Below are positions 26,165 to 35,058 of a DNA stretch of 64,000 nucleotides, piece by piece. Positions within the stretch are counted from its first letter, which is position 1, and each line of letters starts with the position of its first letter. The notes under the pieces are model-generated. The model was not told where the DNA came from and did not search any database. It saw nothing but the letters and a program-made list of their open reading frames with translations. The stretch comes from Kordia antarctica (GTDB lineage Bacteria; Bacteroidota; Bacteroidia; Flavobacteriales; Flavobacteriaceae). Location: positions 3,749,501 to 3,813,500 of the forward strand of contig NZ_CP019288.1 of assembly GCF_009901525.1 (NCBI RefSeq), given 5' to 3'. Both the position numbers and the translations under genes were made by a program.

Positions 26165-26372
26165 GCAAGATTATTCTTTTCTGAAGTATAGAAAAGGTTT
26201 TGCGTTAAAAATTTTCGAAGCCTTGGAGAAAATTTAGCAAAAGTTTTTCGGTTTTAGTTTTCCGAAGAGAAAACTAAAAATACCTGCCAGAAAAGCGCAC
26301 TTTCTTTTGTTGATGCCTGTGCTGAACTTGATTCAGTATTCTTTGTGCGAGCAAAGAAAACGAAAATCAGCA
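26165..26372 (-). repeat. Long dispersed repeat (copy 1) carrying a nested hairpin insert
   Basis: Read on the minus strand it begins with GTTTTCTTTGCTCGCACAAA and later contains AAAAGAAAGTGCGCTTTTC, GGTATTTTTAGTTTT, GGAAAACTAAAACCG and AAATTTTCTCCAAGG. The copy at 34631-34830 has the same blocks in the same order. Here a piece of about 28 bases with TGAATCAAGTTCAGCA interrupts the CACAAAGAA block. The rest of the 366-base gap holds only the CRP/FNR-type site. Confidence 0.7.
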
Positions 26373-26429
26373 GTAAAAAAGTGTGTTGTCTACAAAGAGT
26401 TCATTCAAACTCAAAATACCTCTTTCAGC

Positions 26430-26473
26430 ATGACAAATATCATAGCAGTTTCCATACCTCATAACTATCTTTA
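26430..26473 (+). promoter_or_regulatory. CRP/FNR-type palindrome and -7 box in front of the CBS gene
   Basis: ATGACAAATATCAT (26430-26443), identical to the ccoI site, lies 36.5 bases (centre to box end) from TATCTTTA (26466-26473). The CBS gene starts at 26499. Confidence 0.75.
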
Positions 26474-26498
26474 CTATAGAAATTAAAACAAAAACAAG

Positions 26499-26918
26499 AT
26501 GAAAAAAAGAACACCAGTTTCCACAATTATGACCGCTGAGGTGATTACATTAAACCATACAGACAGTTTAGAAACCGCAGAAAGTTTATTCAAATCAAAC
26601 AACATTCGTCACATTCCAGTTGTAAGTGGTGACGCAATTATTGGTATGTTGAGTTATACCGATTTATTGCGGATTAGCTTTGCAGATGCCGCAGATGAAG
26701 ATGACACTAATGTTGAAACTATTGTCTACAATATGTTCACAATAGAACAAGTAATGGCGAAAAACTTGGTAAGCATAACTTCAGATACACTTATTAAAGA
26801 AGCCGCAGAAATTTTGGCTAAAAAGGAGTTTCACGCGTTACCAGTAGTTGACGACGGAAAATTAGTCGGAATCTTAACAACCACAGATTTAATTAACTAC
26901 TTATTAGATCAATTTTAA
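26499..26918 (+). CDS. CBS-domain pair protein of the oxygen-linked cluster
   Basis: A 139-residue soluble protein made only of two CBS motifs: VSTIMTAEVITLNHTDSLET...IRHIPVVSGDAIIGMLSYTDLL (residues 5-57) and IEQVMAKNLVSITSDTLIKE...FHALPVVDDGKLVGILTTTDLI (residues 81-133). Such modules sense adenine nucleotides. It is followed 42 bases later by a universal stress protein gene in the same direction. The pair sits behind a CRP/FNR-type site identical to that of ccoI, which suggests a role in adapting to low oxygen or low energy charge. Confidence 0.85.
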   Translation: MKKRTPVSTIMTAEVITLNHTDSLETAESLFKSNNIRHIPVVSGDAIIGMLSYTDLLRISFADAADEDDTNVETIVYNMFTIEQVMAKNLVSITSDTLIKEAAEILAKKEFHALPVVDDGKLVGILTTTDLINYLLDQF

Positions 26919-26960
26919 TATCTTTAAAAAGCAGTAGCGAATTTTATTAAAAAAAGAGTC

Positions 26961-27788
26961 ATGAAAAATGTTTTAATTCTTACCGATTTCTCTCCATGTT
27001 CACGGAATGCAGCACAATATGCAATCAATTTTTTGAAAAACGAAACCTGTAGTTTCTATGTGTTGCACGTTCACAAATCGGGAACTTTTACAATGGATGA
27101 TTTAATGTCTTCCGCTACTGCTAATGTTTACGAAAGTATTTTAAAGGCTGAAAAACAACGTTTACAAACCTTTAAAGACGAATTGGAACAATCGTCACAA
27201 AATGAAAAGCATCAATTTGATTCAATTTTGGATTATAATAGTTTTATTGAAGCGACACATAAAATCATTGAAGAAAAAAATATTGACTTATTAGTTGCTG
27301 GTTATAATGGTGTTTCTAATGCTGCCGAAATTCTCTTTGGAAGTCACACACTAAGCATTATCAGAAGAATTAATTGTACAACATTAATCATTCCTTCAGC
27401 CATAAAATTTCAATCTCCAACAAGCATGTTGTTACCGCTTGACGCGAAAGATGCTGTACAAAGTGAAGCGTTTGCAACTATTTTAAATACTGCGAAACTG
27501 CATCACATGCAAACGCACATTTTGAGAGTGTATGAAAAAGAAATGACTGGAGATCGTTATGACGAATCGTATCTTATAAAGCATTTCAAAGAAGTTAATT
27601 ATAGTTATCATGTCATTCAAAATGTGCCGTTAGAGCATGTAAAAACATGTTACATGCAACTACATTCCATAGATATGATTGGCTTGATTGTTCAAAAAGA
27701 ATCTGTCTTTGAGCGTTTATTCAAACATTCATCAACCACAGAAATTAGCAAAGCATTAAAAAAACCTTTATTGGTTGTGCATGTTTGA
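26961..27788 (+). CDS. Tandem-domain universal stress protein
   Basis: A 275-residue protein with two UspA-type halves. The first (residues 1-145) has VLILTDFSPCSRNAAQYAI at the start and LLVAGYNGVSNAAEILFGSH, then TLSIIRRINCTTLIIP, near its end. The second half is more diverged: it starts at TSMLLPLDAKDAVQ and ends with SSTTEISKALKKPLLVVHV. The ATP-binding Gx2Gx9G motif is not clean in either half, so nucleotide binding is doubtful. It is probably co-transcribed with the CBS gene before it, under the site at 26430. Confidence 0.8.
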   Translation: MKNVLILTDFSPCSRNAAQYAINFLKNETCSFYVLHVHKSGTFTMDDLMSSATANVYESILKAEKQRLQTFKDELEQSSQNEKHQFDSILDYNSFIEATHKIIEEKNIDLLVAGYNGVSNAAEILFGSHTLSIIRRINCTTLIIPSAIKFQSPTSMLLPLDAKDAVQSEAFATILNTAKLHHMQTHILRVYEKEMTGDRYDESYLIKHFKEVNYSYHVIQNVPLEHVKTCYMQLHSIDMIGLIVQKESVFERLFKHSSTTEISKALKKPLLVVHV

Positions 27789-27836
27789 TAAATGAAAATT
27801 TACTTTTAGATGAGGTATAAATGTTGTTGGTAAATG

Positions 27837-28349
27837 CTATTCCAATTCAATCTCAAAAAAGCATGCGTCTGCATTATGATAATGTGAAGGCAATCCAGCG
27901 GTATTTTCTAATTTTTTCATTCCCAAAAAATTAAATCCACAACTTTTATAATGAGCTATTAATCGCTCATTTTTTCCACAAGTATCCATTCTAATAAATT
28001 GTTTATGGTGCTTTCGGGCAAAATTTTTAGACCAATCAACAATTATCTGCACAAAGTTATTTCCTCTAAATTCAGGGTTTGTGGCTATCCGATGAATGTA
28101 TATAGCAGCATCATTTTCGCTATGTTCCCAAATTTGGTCATCACTATATGTTATTGCCCAAATACAAGCTATTTTATCTTCAATTACTAACTTAAACTGT
28201 CGCTTTTCAACAACTTCAGTAGTTATATATTTTAGATCAAATTCTGGCCAAAGGTTTTCTGGAAATTTCACTTTTTGAAACTCTGTAGCCAATCTGTATA
28301 GCCTAAAAATTTCTGGAATATCTTCTGAATTGCTATTTTTTAGTATCAT
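27837..28349 (-). CDS. GNAT family N-acetyltransferase
   Basis: A 170-residue protein. The GNAT core is shown by IYIHRIATNPEFRGNNFVQI (acetyl-CoA-binding beta4-alpha3, with the RxxGx-type loop as RGNNF) and by IRMDTCGKNERLIAHYKSCGFNFLGMKKL, which is typical of the strand 5/helix 4 region. The substrate is unknown. It runs opposite to the stress-protein gene and is not likely to belong to that cluster. Confidence 0.8.
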   Translation of the reverse strand: MILKNSNSEDIPEIFRLYRLATEFQKVKFPENLWPEFDLKYITTEVVEKRQFKLVIEDKIACIWAITYSDDQIWEHSENDAAIYIHRIATNPEFRGNNFVQIIVDWSKNFARKHHKQFIRMDTCGKNERLIAHYKSCGFNFLGMKKLENTAGLPSHYHNADACFFEIELE

Positions 28350-28470
28350 TTTCAGGTTTATATTAACTGATGTTTCAATGAATGCAAACGTATTTCTACA
28401 AGTTTACTATTGCTAAATCTATTCGAATTAAATCTAATATCAAAATCATAAAGAAATATTCACAAACCAA

Positions 28471-28504
28471 AAAAGCAGGAAATTCTAAAATTCCCTGCTT
28501 TTCT
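28471..28504 (-). terminator. Terminator of the minus-strand universal stress gene
   Basis: Stem AAAAGCAGG-AATT with AATT-CCCTGCTTTT around a short loop. On the minus strand a run of T follows. It lies about 40 bases beyond the stop codon at 28542. Confidence 0.75.
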
Positions 28505-28541
28505 CTACAATAAATAAATAAATAATAGATTAACTAACAAT

Positions 28542-29375
28542 CTAAATCTTAAATGTCATTACGGGCAGTACAGAATGATTTGCAATATCTTCTGAAACGC
28601 TTCCTTCAAAGAAATGTGACAATCCTGTGCGTCCGTGCGTTGCAACGGCTATTAAATCTGCATTTTGTGCGCTTGCAAAGTTCAAAACTCCTTTTTCTAT
28701 GGTGTAATCATTTACATAATGTACGCTGTCCATTTTATCTAAATTTCCATCGGCAACTTTCAAGAAATCGGATACTTTAATTTCAATTTCAGATGAACTT
28801 TGGAAACTTGAACCTGGTAAGTTTACATACACTAAGTGTAATTTCGCGCCAAGCTTCGCAATTAATTTTGTAGCGTTTATATAAGGTTTTACCGCTTCTC
28901 GCGAGAAGTCACACGCAAAGACTGCGTTTTCAAAATCCATCAAAATCGGATTGTGTTTAATAACCAATACAGGAATATCCGAATGGCGCACAACTTTCTC
29001 CGTATTAGAACCAATAAAAATTTCCTTAATTCCGCTAGAACCGTGCGATCCCATTACAATTAAATCTGCATTATGATCTTGCGCTACATCACTTACTTCA
29101 CTAAATACCTTAAAATGTTTAATAAGTGGCGTAACGGTAATACCTTCTAAAAATGGTTTATCTAAAAACTCATTAAACCTTTTCTCTGCCAACTTTAAGT
29201 AAAAAACAGTTTCTTGTGTGAGTTCACTTTCGTTTTCAGAAATAACAGCATTCGACAATTCTAACATGTGCAAAGCAATCACTTCTGCTTCGTGCTTGCG
29301 CGCTAAAATTGCGGCTGCTTCCAAGGCAAATTCTGAATGTTTTGAAAAATCAATGGGTACAATAATTTTTTTCAT
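28542..29375 (-). CDS. Tandem-domain universal stress protein (UspA family)
   Basis: A 277-residue protein with two clear UspA domains. The first begins KKIIVPIDFSKHSEFALEAA and carries the ATP-binding type motif GSHGSSGIKEIFIGSNTEKV (about residues 112-131), then HSDIPVLVIK. The second carries ATHGRTGLSHFFEGSVSEDI and ends HSVLPVMTFKI. Both Gly-rich motifs are intact, unlike in the paralogue at 26961, so this protein probably binds ATP. A CRP/FNR-type site and a -7 box lie upstream at the conserved spacing, so it should respond to the same signal as the cbb3 operon. Confidence 0.88.
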   Translation of the reverse strand: MKKIIVPIDFSKHSEFALEAAAILARKHEAEVIALHMLELSNAVISENESELTQETVFYLKLAEKRFNEFLDKPFLEGITVTPLIKHFKVFSEVSDVAQDHNADLIVMGSHGSSGIKEIFIGSNTEKVVRHSDIPVLVIKHNPILMDFENAVFACDFSREAVKPYINATKLIAKLGAKLHLVYVNLPGSSFQSSSEIEIKVSDFLKVADGNLDKMDSVHYVNDYTIEKGVLNFASAQNADLIAVATHGRTGLSHFFEGSVSEDIANHSVLPVMTFKI

Positions 29376-29457
29376 AGTGAGCTATTTTATATTCAATTGT
29401 CATTGAAAACAACTGTGTGTCTAGTTTTTATAGTGTAAAAGCGCGTTAAGTATTATC

Positions 29458-29501
29458 CAAAATTAGCCAATGTTATACCCGAAATCTATGATATTTGTCA
29501 T
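29458..29501 (-). promoter_or_regulatory. CRP/FNR-type palindrome and perfect -7 box in front of the usp gene
   Basis: On the minus strand ATGACAAATATCAT (29488-29501) is followed by TAATTTTG (29458-29465) at the same 36.5-base centre-to-box-end distance as at the other three sites. The plus strand has no -7 box at that distance, so the site serves the usp gene and not the hydrolase gene at 29606. The 5' leader would be about 80 bases. Confidence 0.78.
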
Positions 29502-29605
29502 GTTCGATAAATTATTCAGTAAGTTGCTGTAAATTTTTAAAAACATTGACAAAAAATAGCATCGTAACTTTTTTGCGTTACAAACGTCTTATTCAAAAAC
29601 AGCAT

Positions 29606-30610
29606 ATGAAAAAAATAATATTTCTCAATTTATTCTTGTTGGTTTCTGCAATTGGAATAGCTCAAAAAAATAAAATTCCAACAATTAATGACGCTTTAAA
29701 AAAATATGATTTTATTGAAGGTCAGGTTGTTGAAAAATCGGATACAATTACATACTATTTAAAAAACTATAAAACAAAACCAAGCAATTTAATTGTATAT
29801 ATTCAAGGAACTGATCCGAATCCTATTTTTTCTTATTCCAAAAAAAATGGAAAAACAACAATTTCAAGATGGTTTGCAGATGATTATTTACAAGTTGATT
29901 CAACCTATACATTTGCCATTATTCCGAAACCAGGAATTGCAGGAATATATGATGAAAGTAACTTGTCAATTCCTGAGGAATATTATAAAAATAATTACCT
30001 CGAATATAGAGTGAATCAAATTGATGTATCAATTAAAGATATTGTAAAAAATCATTTAGAAAAACCACAAAAAATAATAGTTTACGGTCATTCAGAAGGC
30101 GCAACGATTGCAGCAGCATTGGCTTCAAAAAATGATGCAATAACTCATTTAGGATTCTGGTCGGGAAATGTACTGAACAATTTTTATGAATTTTCACTTT
30201 TTAATCGAATCGAATCTTTAACAGAAAAGCAATCAGATTCATTGGCGCATGAAAACATTATGGGAATTATTGAATGGTATAAATCCGTGATAGACAATCC
30301 TAACTCAACAGAAATCGATCATTTTGGATATACAAATAAACGTTGGTCTTCCTATGAAAAACCACCAATTGAATATTTACTAGAATTAGACATTCCGATT
30401 TTTGCTTATTTCGCAACAGAAGATGAAAGTACTCCAATTGAAACCGCGTATTTGCTTCCAATACAATTTATGCAAAAAAGAAAATTAAACCTCACATTTA
30501 AAGTGTGTTTAGGTTGTAATCATTCCTATGAAAAAGAAATAAATGGCGTACATAGAAAAAATTGGAACAACGTATTTATGCAATTTATCAATTGGACTAA
30601 TCAAAAATAA
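29606..30610 (+). CDS. Secreted alpha/beta hydrolase fold protein
   Basis: I start at the ATG at 29606 (334 residues), which gives a clean signal peptide (KKIIFLNLFLLVSAIGIAQ). The nucleophile elbow GHSEGA has Ser163. The Asp and His of the triad are probably in LDIPIFAYFATEDESTP and GCNHSYEKE. The protein may act on esters or peptides in the periplasm, but no subfamily can be named. An in-frame start at 29495 would run through the promoter region of the opposite usp gene and is unlikely. Confidence 0.75.
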   Translation: MKKIIFLNLFLLVSAIGIAQKNKIPTINDALKKYDFIEGQVVEKSDTITYYLKNYKTKPSNLIVYIQGTDPNPIFSYSKKNGKTTISRWFADDYLQVDSTYTFAIIPKPGIAGIYDESNLSIPEEYYKNNYLEYRVNQIDVSIKDIVKNHLEKPQKIIVYGHSEGATIAAALASKNDAITHLGFWSGNVLNNFYEFSLFNRIESLTEKQSDSLAHENIMGIIEWYKSVIDNPNSTEIDHFGYTNKRWSSYEKPPIEYLLELDIPIFAYFATEDESTPIETAYLLPIQFMQKRKLNLTFKVCLGCNHSYEKEINGVHRKNWNNVFMQFINWTNQK

Positions 30611-30732
30611 TTTCAACGAATAACTTTACCATATTGTTAAGCCTTTACAAAAATAAATGCTTGCTGATAAAATATTGAGTATTTTCGTGCTTATATAATT
30701 AAAAACAATTGTTTACTTAAAGTACTATACGA

Positions 30733-32751
30733 ATGTCATTAATTTCCAGTGAATATTATAACAGAGATGTATCGTGGTTACGTTTTAACCATCGTGTTTT
30801 ACAAGAAGCTGCCGATGCGCGAAATCCATTGTACGAACGCATCAAGTTTTTAGCCATATTTTCATCGAATTTGGATGAATTTTTCAAAGTAAGAGTTTCG
30901 GCTATTCGCCAGATTAAACAATTGGACAAAGGTTTACGTAAAAAGTTGATTACAAAGCCAAATAGATTGCTGCGTAAAATTAAAAAAGAAGTCAATCTGC
31001 AACAACAAGAATTTGGAAATATCTTTAAAAATCAAATCATTCCAGCACTGGAAAAAGAAGGTATTTCTTTGATTGATTCTACACGTTTTTCAGAAGCGCA
31101 AGCACAATTCGCGAAAGCATATTACAAAGAAGAATTAGAGTCAAAATTGACGCTCAATTATAAAATTTCGTCAGAAGAAGATATCTTTATCGAGAACGAA
31201 CAATTGTATTTAGCTTCTATTTATGAAGGACAATTAGTCGTTTTTAAAATTCCTTCAAACACACCTCGATTTATAGTATTTCCTACTGAAAATGATACGT
31301 GTAGCATTACGTTTATTGACGATATTTTAAAGCACAATTTCAAAGAAGTATATCCTGAAAACACGTTTTACTCAATAAAAGTTTCGCGCGATGCGGAATT
31401 GTATATTGAAAATGAATATTCGGGCAATTTATTACAAAAAATAAAAGACTCTTTAGGCAATAGAAAAACAGGTCAAGTTACAAGAATTCTAGTCGATCAG
31501 AAAGCACCTAAAAACTTGTTAGATGAGCTGAAAGACGAATTGAATGTAAATGATACAGACATCGTTTTAGGCGGTTCATATCATAATTTTAAAGACTTTT
31601 TCGGTTTCCCGAATCCAACAGACAAAAACTTATCAATACCAGATGTTTTGCCAGTTAGAAACAAACAATTGGATGCATATGATAGTATTTTTGAAGCGAT
31701 TACTGAAAAAGATAGAATGCTTTATTTTCCATACGAATCGTTTGATCATGTAGCAGAATTAGTAGAAGAAGCGGCAAAAGATGTACTTGTATCTAAAATC
31801 AAAATTACACTTTATCGTGTTGCCAAAGAATCTCGATTGACCAAAGCATTGATTGATGCTACGAAAAACGGCAAAGAAGTCACGGTTTTTATGGAGGCTA
31901 AAGCGCGATTTGACGAGCAAAATAATATAAAATGGGGAACTATTTTAGAAGAAAATGGCGCAAAAGTAATTTACAGTTACCCAGGCATTAAAGTACATTC
32001 TAAAATACTAAGTATTGAACGAATAGAAAACGAAAAACCAGTACTTTACGGATATATTGGTACAGGAAATTTTAATGAAAAAACGGCAACTTTATATACT
32101 GACTTTTGTTTGATGACGAAGAATGAAAAAATCACATCTGAGTTGATCCAAGTTTTTCAAGTATTGGAACGTGAAATCATCATTCCGAAAAGCAAAAAAT
32201 TATTAATTTCTCCATTTACAACGCGAAGTACATTTTTAGAGTTGATAGACAACGAAATCAAAAATGCAAAAGCAGGAAAGGAAGCCTATATTATTTTAAA
32301 ATTGAATAGTATTCAAGATACCAAAATGATTGATGCTTTATACGAAGCAAGCAACGCAGGCGTAAAAATTGACATGATTGTTCGCGGAATTTGTTGCATT
32401 GTGCCAGGCATTCCAAATCAAAGTGAAAACATTACTGTAAAAAGTATTTTAGGACAATATTTAGAACATGCGCGTGTGTATATTTTCGCTAATGGCGGAA
32501 AAGAAAAACTATATATTGGTTCTGCCGATTGGATGACACGAAATTTAGATCACCGAATTGAAGTGATTACACCAATTTTGGACGCTGATATACATAAAAA
32601 ACTACGCAAATTTGTGCAATGGCAATGGAACGATTCTGTAAAAGCCAGAATTATGGACGCAAAGCAGAAAAACAAGTATATTGAAACAGACGAAAAAGCC
32701 ATTCACGCGCAACAAAAAGCATATGAAGAATTGGTGAAGATGAATTCTTAA
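30733..32751 (+). CDS. ppk1: Polyphosphate kinase 1
   Basis: A 672-residue protein with all PPK1 parts: N-terminal helical domain (YYNRDVSWLRFNHRVLQEA), catalytic domains with KIKITLYRVAKESRLTKALIDA, then GKEVTVFMEAKARFDEQNNI, and the autophosphorylated histidine His422 in KVHSKI. GYIGTGNFNEKTATLYTDF and MIVRGICCIVPGIP are also conserved. It makes inorganic polyphosphate from ATP, reversibly. No exopolyphosphatase gene (ppx) is adjacent, though ppk and ppx are often together. The following gene begins 90 bases downstream in the same direction. Confidence 0.95.
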   Translation: MSLISSEYYNRDVSWLRFNHRVLQEAADARNPLYERIKFLAIFSSNLDEFFKVRVSAIRQIKQLDKGLRKKLITKPNRLLRKIKKEVNLQQQEFGNIFKNQIIPALEKEGISLIDSTRFSEAQAQFAKAYYKEELESKLTLNYKISSEEDIFIENEQLYLASIYEGQLVVFKIPSNTPRFIVFPTENDTCSITFIDDILKHNFKEVYPENTFYSIKVSRDAELYIENEYSGNLLQKIKDSLGNRKTGQVTRILVDQKAPKNLLDELKDELNVNDTDIVLGGSYHNFKDFFGFPNPTDKNLSIPDVLPVRNKQLDAYDSIFEAITEKDRMLYFPYESFDHVAELVEEAAKDVLVSKIKITLYRVAKESRLTKALIDATKNGKEVTVFMEAKARFDEQNNIKWGTILEENGAKVIYSYPGIKVHSKILSIERIENEKPVLYGYIGTGNFNEKTATLYTDFCLMTKNEKITSELIQVFQVLEREIIIPKSKKLLISPFTTRSTFLELIDNEIKNAKAGKEAYIILKLNSIQDTKMIDALYEASNAGVKIDMIVRGICCIVPGIPNQSENITVKSILGQYLEHARVYIFANGGKEKLYIGSADWMTRNLDHRIEVITPILDADIHKKLRKFVQWQWNDSVKARIMDAKQKNKYIETDEKAIHAQQKAYEELVKMNS

Positions 32752-32841
32752 ATGTCACCTTCAACTTGATTCAAAAATTTCATTTTGTGAGTTTTATTTA
32801 TACTTATAAATTGTTAATTACAGAAAAGCAAATACGTTGCA

Positions 32842-33402
32842 ATGGAAAGAATAGCTTTTGATTTGGTAATTATTAAAAAAGGAGTTTTATTCAATATTTT
32901 CAATGAAAAAATAATTGGCTACATAGGATTTGTTGGACTTATTTCAATGCTAGGTTTTGCTGCTGTTTATTTTAAAGTTTACGAAATAAATCTACTTGAG
33001 TATGCTGTGTTCAAATTACTAATTTTTCTCTTTTCGATTTGTGTTTTCATACAAGTCATAAAAATCATTAAAGGTGTAGATGGAATTTATCTAAAAAAGA
33101 AAGGGCTTCTTTTTTTTGATGAAAATGAAATTACTATTGATTTTACTGAGATTTATCCACTTACAGAAGTAACATATATTAAATTTAGCATCGCAGATTA
33201 TTTAGGATATGTAGTGAAAACTAATTCCGACGGAAGTTATAAACGTAGAGCAATAGTCTGTAATCATTTAGAGTTTCAATATAATCAAAAAATTTATGAA
33301 TACCAGTTTTCAATAGAATCAGAAAGACAAAAACAACTACTTATAGAAAAGGTAATTCCGCAGATGCGTGCAAAAACTAAAGTGACTTATTTAGTGCATT
33401 GA
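32842..33402 (+). CDS. Membrane protein of unknown function
   Basis: A 186-residue protein with two adjacent membrane helices near the N-terminus (IGYIGFVGLISMLGFAAVYF and AVFKLLIFLFSICVFIQVI), followed by a soluble domain of about 115 residues with alternating beta strands. This build resembles small PH-like membrane proteins, but no family signature is seen and I do not assign one. It follows ppk1 in the same direction and may be read through from it. Confidence 0.6.
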   Translation: MERIAFDLVIIKKGVLFNIFNEKIIGYIGFVGLISMLGFAAVYFKVYEINLLEYAVFKLLIFLFSICVFIQVIKIIKGVDGIYLKKKGLLFFDENEITIDFTEIYPLTEVTYIKFSIADYLGYVVKTNSDGSYKRRAIVCNHLEFQYNQKIYEYQFSIESERQKQLLIEKVIPQMRAKTKVTYLVH

Positions 33403-33421
33403 GTTGGAAAATAAAGGTTTT

Positions 33422-33441
33422 GCCACGAATTCACGAATTTT
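33422..33441 (+). repeat. 20-bp repeat, inverted copy at 34880
   Basis: GCCACGAATTCACGAATTTT here occurs as its exact reverse complement at 34880-34899. The two copies bracket dinD and the long repeat next to it. Confidence 0.6.
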
Positions 33442-33514
33442 TAATTTTGGTTATTGACTAAAGCTGCACTTGAATTGAGTCTGTCAAAATAAACTTCAAT
33501 TAATGTATGTAGCA

Positions 33515-34351
33515 TTATTTCAGTTTTTTCGGATTTTTTAAACTCTTCTTTTCGTCACTTTTCAAACGTCTGTCTATTTTACTAATATCTTCTTCAGGTG
33601 CTAAATTTTCAGGTTTAATTCCACGTGAAATTAACGTATTACGAACAGATTTATTATTAGTACTATGTTCTCTTGAAATTTGACCTTCTGTTTTCATGTG
33701 ATTTCCTTTCGCATTAAATATCGTAATCTCCGTAGCGAAATCTTTTGCTTTCAAAAGAATTGTAGGCATAAAGTCAGCTAAAGGTTTATTCTTTATTCCC
33801 CATCTATCTTTCATTTGTTGTGTAGTTTTTCCAAACAACGCAGTATCACCTTTACTTCTTATTAGGGCAAAATTTTGATTACCTCCAGTTTGCTCAAATA
33901 TTACTTGCGATAATTCTTTTTCGGTAGCTTTTAATTTCTCTCTAGCTTGAACTCTTTCGTGTTCAAGAATTTTTTGTTCAATAAGTTCTGCTTTTCTAGT
34001 TTGAACTGCAAAATAACGTTGTGCAAATGCTATTGTTTCTTTTCGCGAATCTCCGTTTTGTGCAACTAGATAACAGGCGAATCGCGTGAGCATAATATCT
34101 TCAATTTCTCTCTCGCTTCCAGAACCAAGTGTAACCATTTTGTTGACGTCAACAAAATGGTCATTTATTAGTTGCTCAGAAACTTCACAAGCGGTTTTAG
34201 CTTTGTTAATTACTAGATTGAAGTTTCTCCATTCTTTATACCCTAAAAGATGTTGTAAATCTCTTGCCATCCAAAAATCTACATCATCAGAAGTTTTCTG
34301 AGCATGAGATTCAAAGTTTTCAGTAAGGCTATGTATGATGGATGTTTTCAT
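33515..34351 (-). CDS. dinD: DNA damage-inducible protein D family
   Basis: A 278-residue protein close to the DinD family along its whole length. Clear blocks are DVDFWMARDLQHLLGYKEWR, then FNLVINKAKTACE, MLTRFACYLVAQNGDSRKE, IAFAQRYFAVQTRKAELIEQ and REHSTNNKSVRNTLISRGIK. The N-terminal part is a BRO-N-like DNA-binding fold. DinD inhibits RecA filaments in E. coli; whether this protein does so is unknown. I could not find a LexA-like palindrome upstream. The gene lies between inverted copies of a 20-bp repeat (33422, 34880), which suggests that the segment may have been acquired or moved. Confidence 0.88.
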   Translation of the reverse strand: MKTSIIHSLTENFESHAQKTSDDVDFWMARDLQHLLGYKEWRNFNLVINKAKTACEVSEQLINDHFVDVNKMVTLGSGSEREIEDIMLTRFACYLVAQNGDSRKETIAFAQRYFAVQTRKAELIEQKILEHERVQAREKLKATEKELSQVIFEQTGGNQNFALIRSKGDTALFGKTTQQMKDRWGIKNKPLADFMPTILLKAKDFATEITIFNAKGNHMKTEGQISREHSTNNKSVRNTLISRGIKPENLAPEEDISKIDRRLKSDEKKSLKNPKKLK

Positions 34352-34630
34352 TTTTAAAAAGTATAAATTTTAATCGAAATAGTGTAAATCTAAAGTGTTC
34401 ATTTTATGCTACACAACGTATCTACAAAAGGATTTTTGATCTGAAATTGCTGTTATTTCCATAAAAATAATACAAATAGTACAGATAAACAATTCGGTTT
34501 CCCGTAGTTGCAGTTATTTAGTTGCAGAATAGCAGACAAGCTTTCCTAAGTAACGTGAGTTCGACATAAGTTTACTTAAGTAAAATTTTAAACATATTTT
34601 TAAAATAAGTGCTGAGCATTTGATTTTCAT

Positions 34631-34830
34631 TTTTTTATTTTCGTTTTCTTTGCTCGCACAAAGAAAAGAAACAAAAGAAAGTGCGCTTTTCCAGAGGTAT
34701 TTTTAGTTTTTCTTTTAAGGAAAAACTAAAACCGCATGAATTTTTCTAAATTTTCTCCAAGGATTCAAAAATTCTTAACGAAAAATCCCTGCTATACTGC
34801 GGAAAAGACAAAAAAACACTCTGAATTTTT
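34631..34830 (+). repeat. Long dispersed repeat (copy 2) and AT-rich gene-free region
   Basis: It contains GTTTTCTTTGCTCGCACAAA, AGAAAGTGCGCTTTTCC, GGTATTTTTAGTTTTTC, GGAAAAACTAAAACCG and AATTTTCTCCAAGG, as in the inverted copy at 26165-26372, but without the nested insert. The whole 34352-35058 gap has no convincing gene; a 65-codon frame at 34736 is part of this repeat. Confidence 0.7.
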
Positions 34831-34879
34831 ATATCGAACTCAGGTTAAGTATTTAAAACATGTAATAAACAAACTAAAA

Positions 34880-34899
34880 AAAATTCGTGAATTCGTGGC
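34880..34899 (-). repeat. 20-bp repeat, inverted copy of 33422
   Basis: Reverse complement of the repeat at 33422-33441, without a mismatch over 20 bases. Confidence 0.6.
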
Positions 34900-35058
34900 T
34901 GAAAAAAACATTTCAATCCGTCAGATTGAGTGAAATTATAGAAGAATTTTACACTTCGACAAACTCAGTAAAACTATCGAAATCTACTTTGATTTTCAAT
35001 GAGTAAATTATTGAATTTTTTAATTCTAAAAGTTTATTTTTGATAAAAAAATACGCGC

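Noticed and set aside
29495-29605. Upstream ATG of the alpha/beta hydrolase
   Set aside because: The extension covers the CRP/FNR-type site of the opposite gene and hides a clean signal peptide that begins at 29606.
34736-34933. A 65-codon frame as a gene
   Set aside because: It lies wholly inside a dispersed repeat that recurs inverted at 26165-26372, where the frame is broken, and it has no family features.
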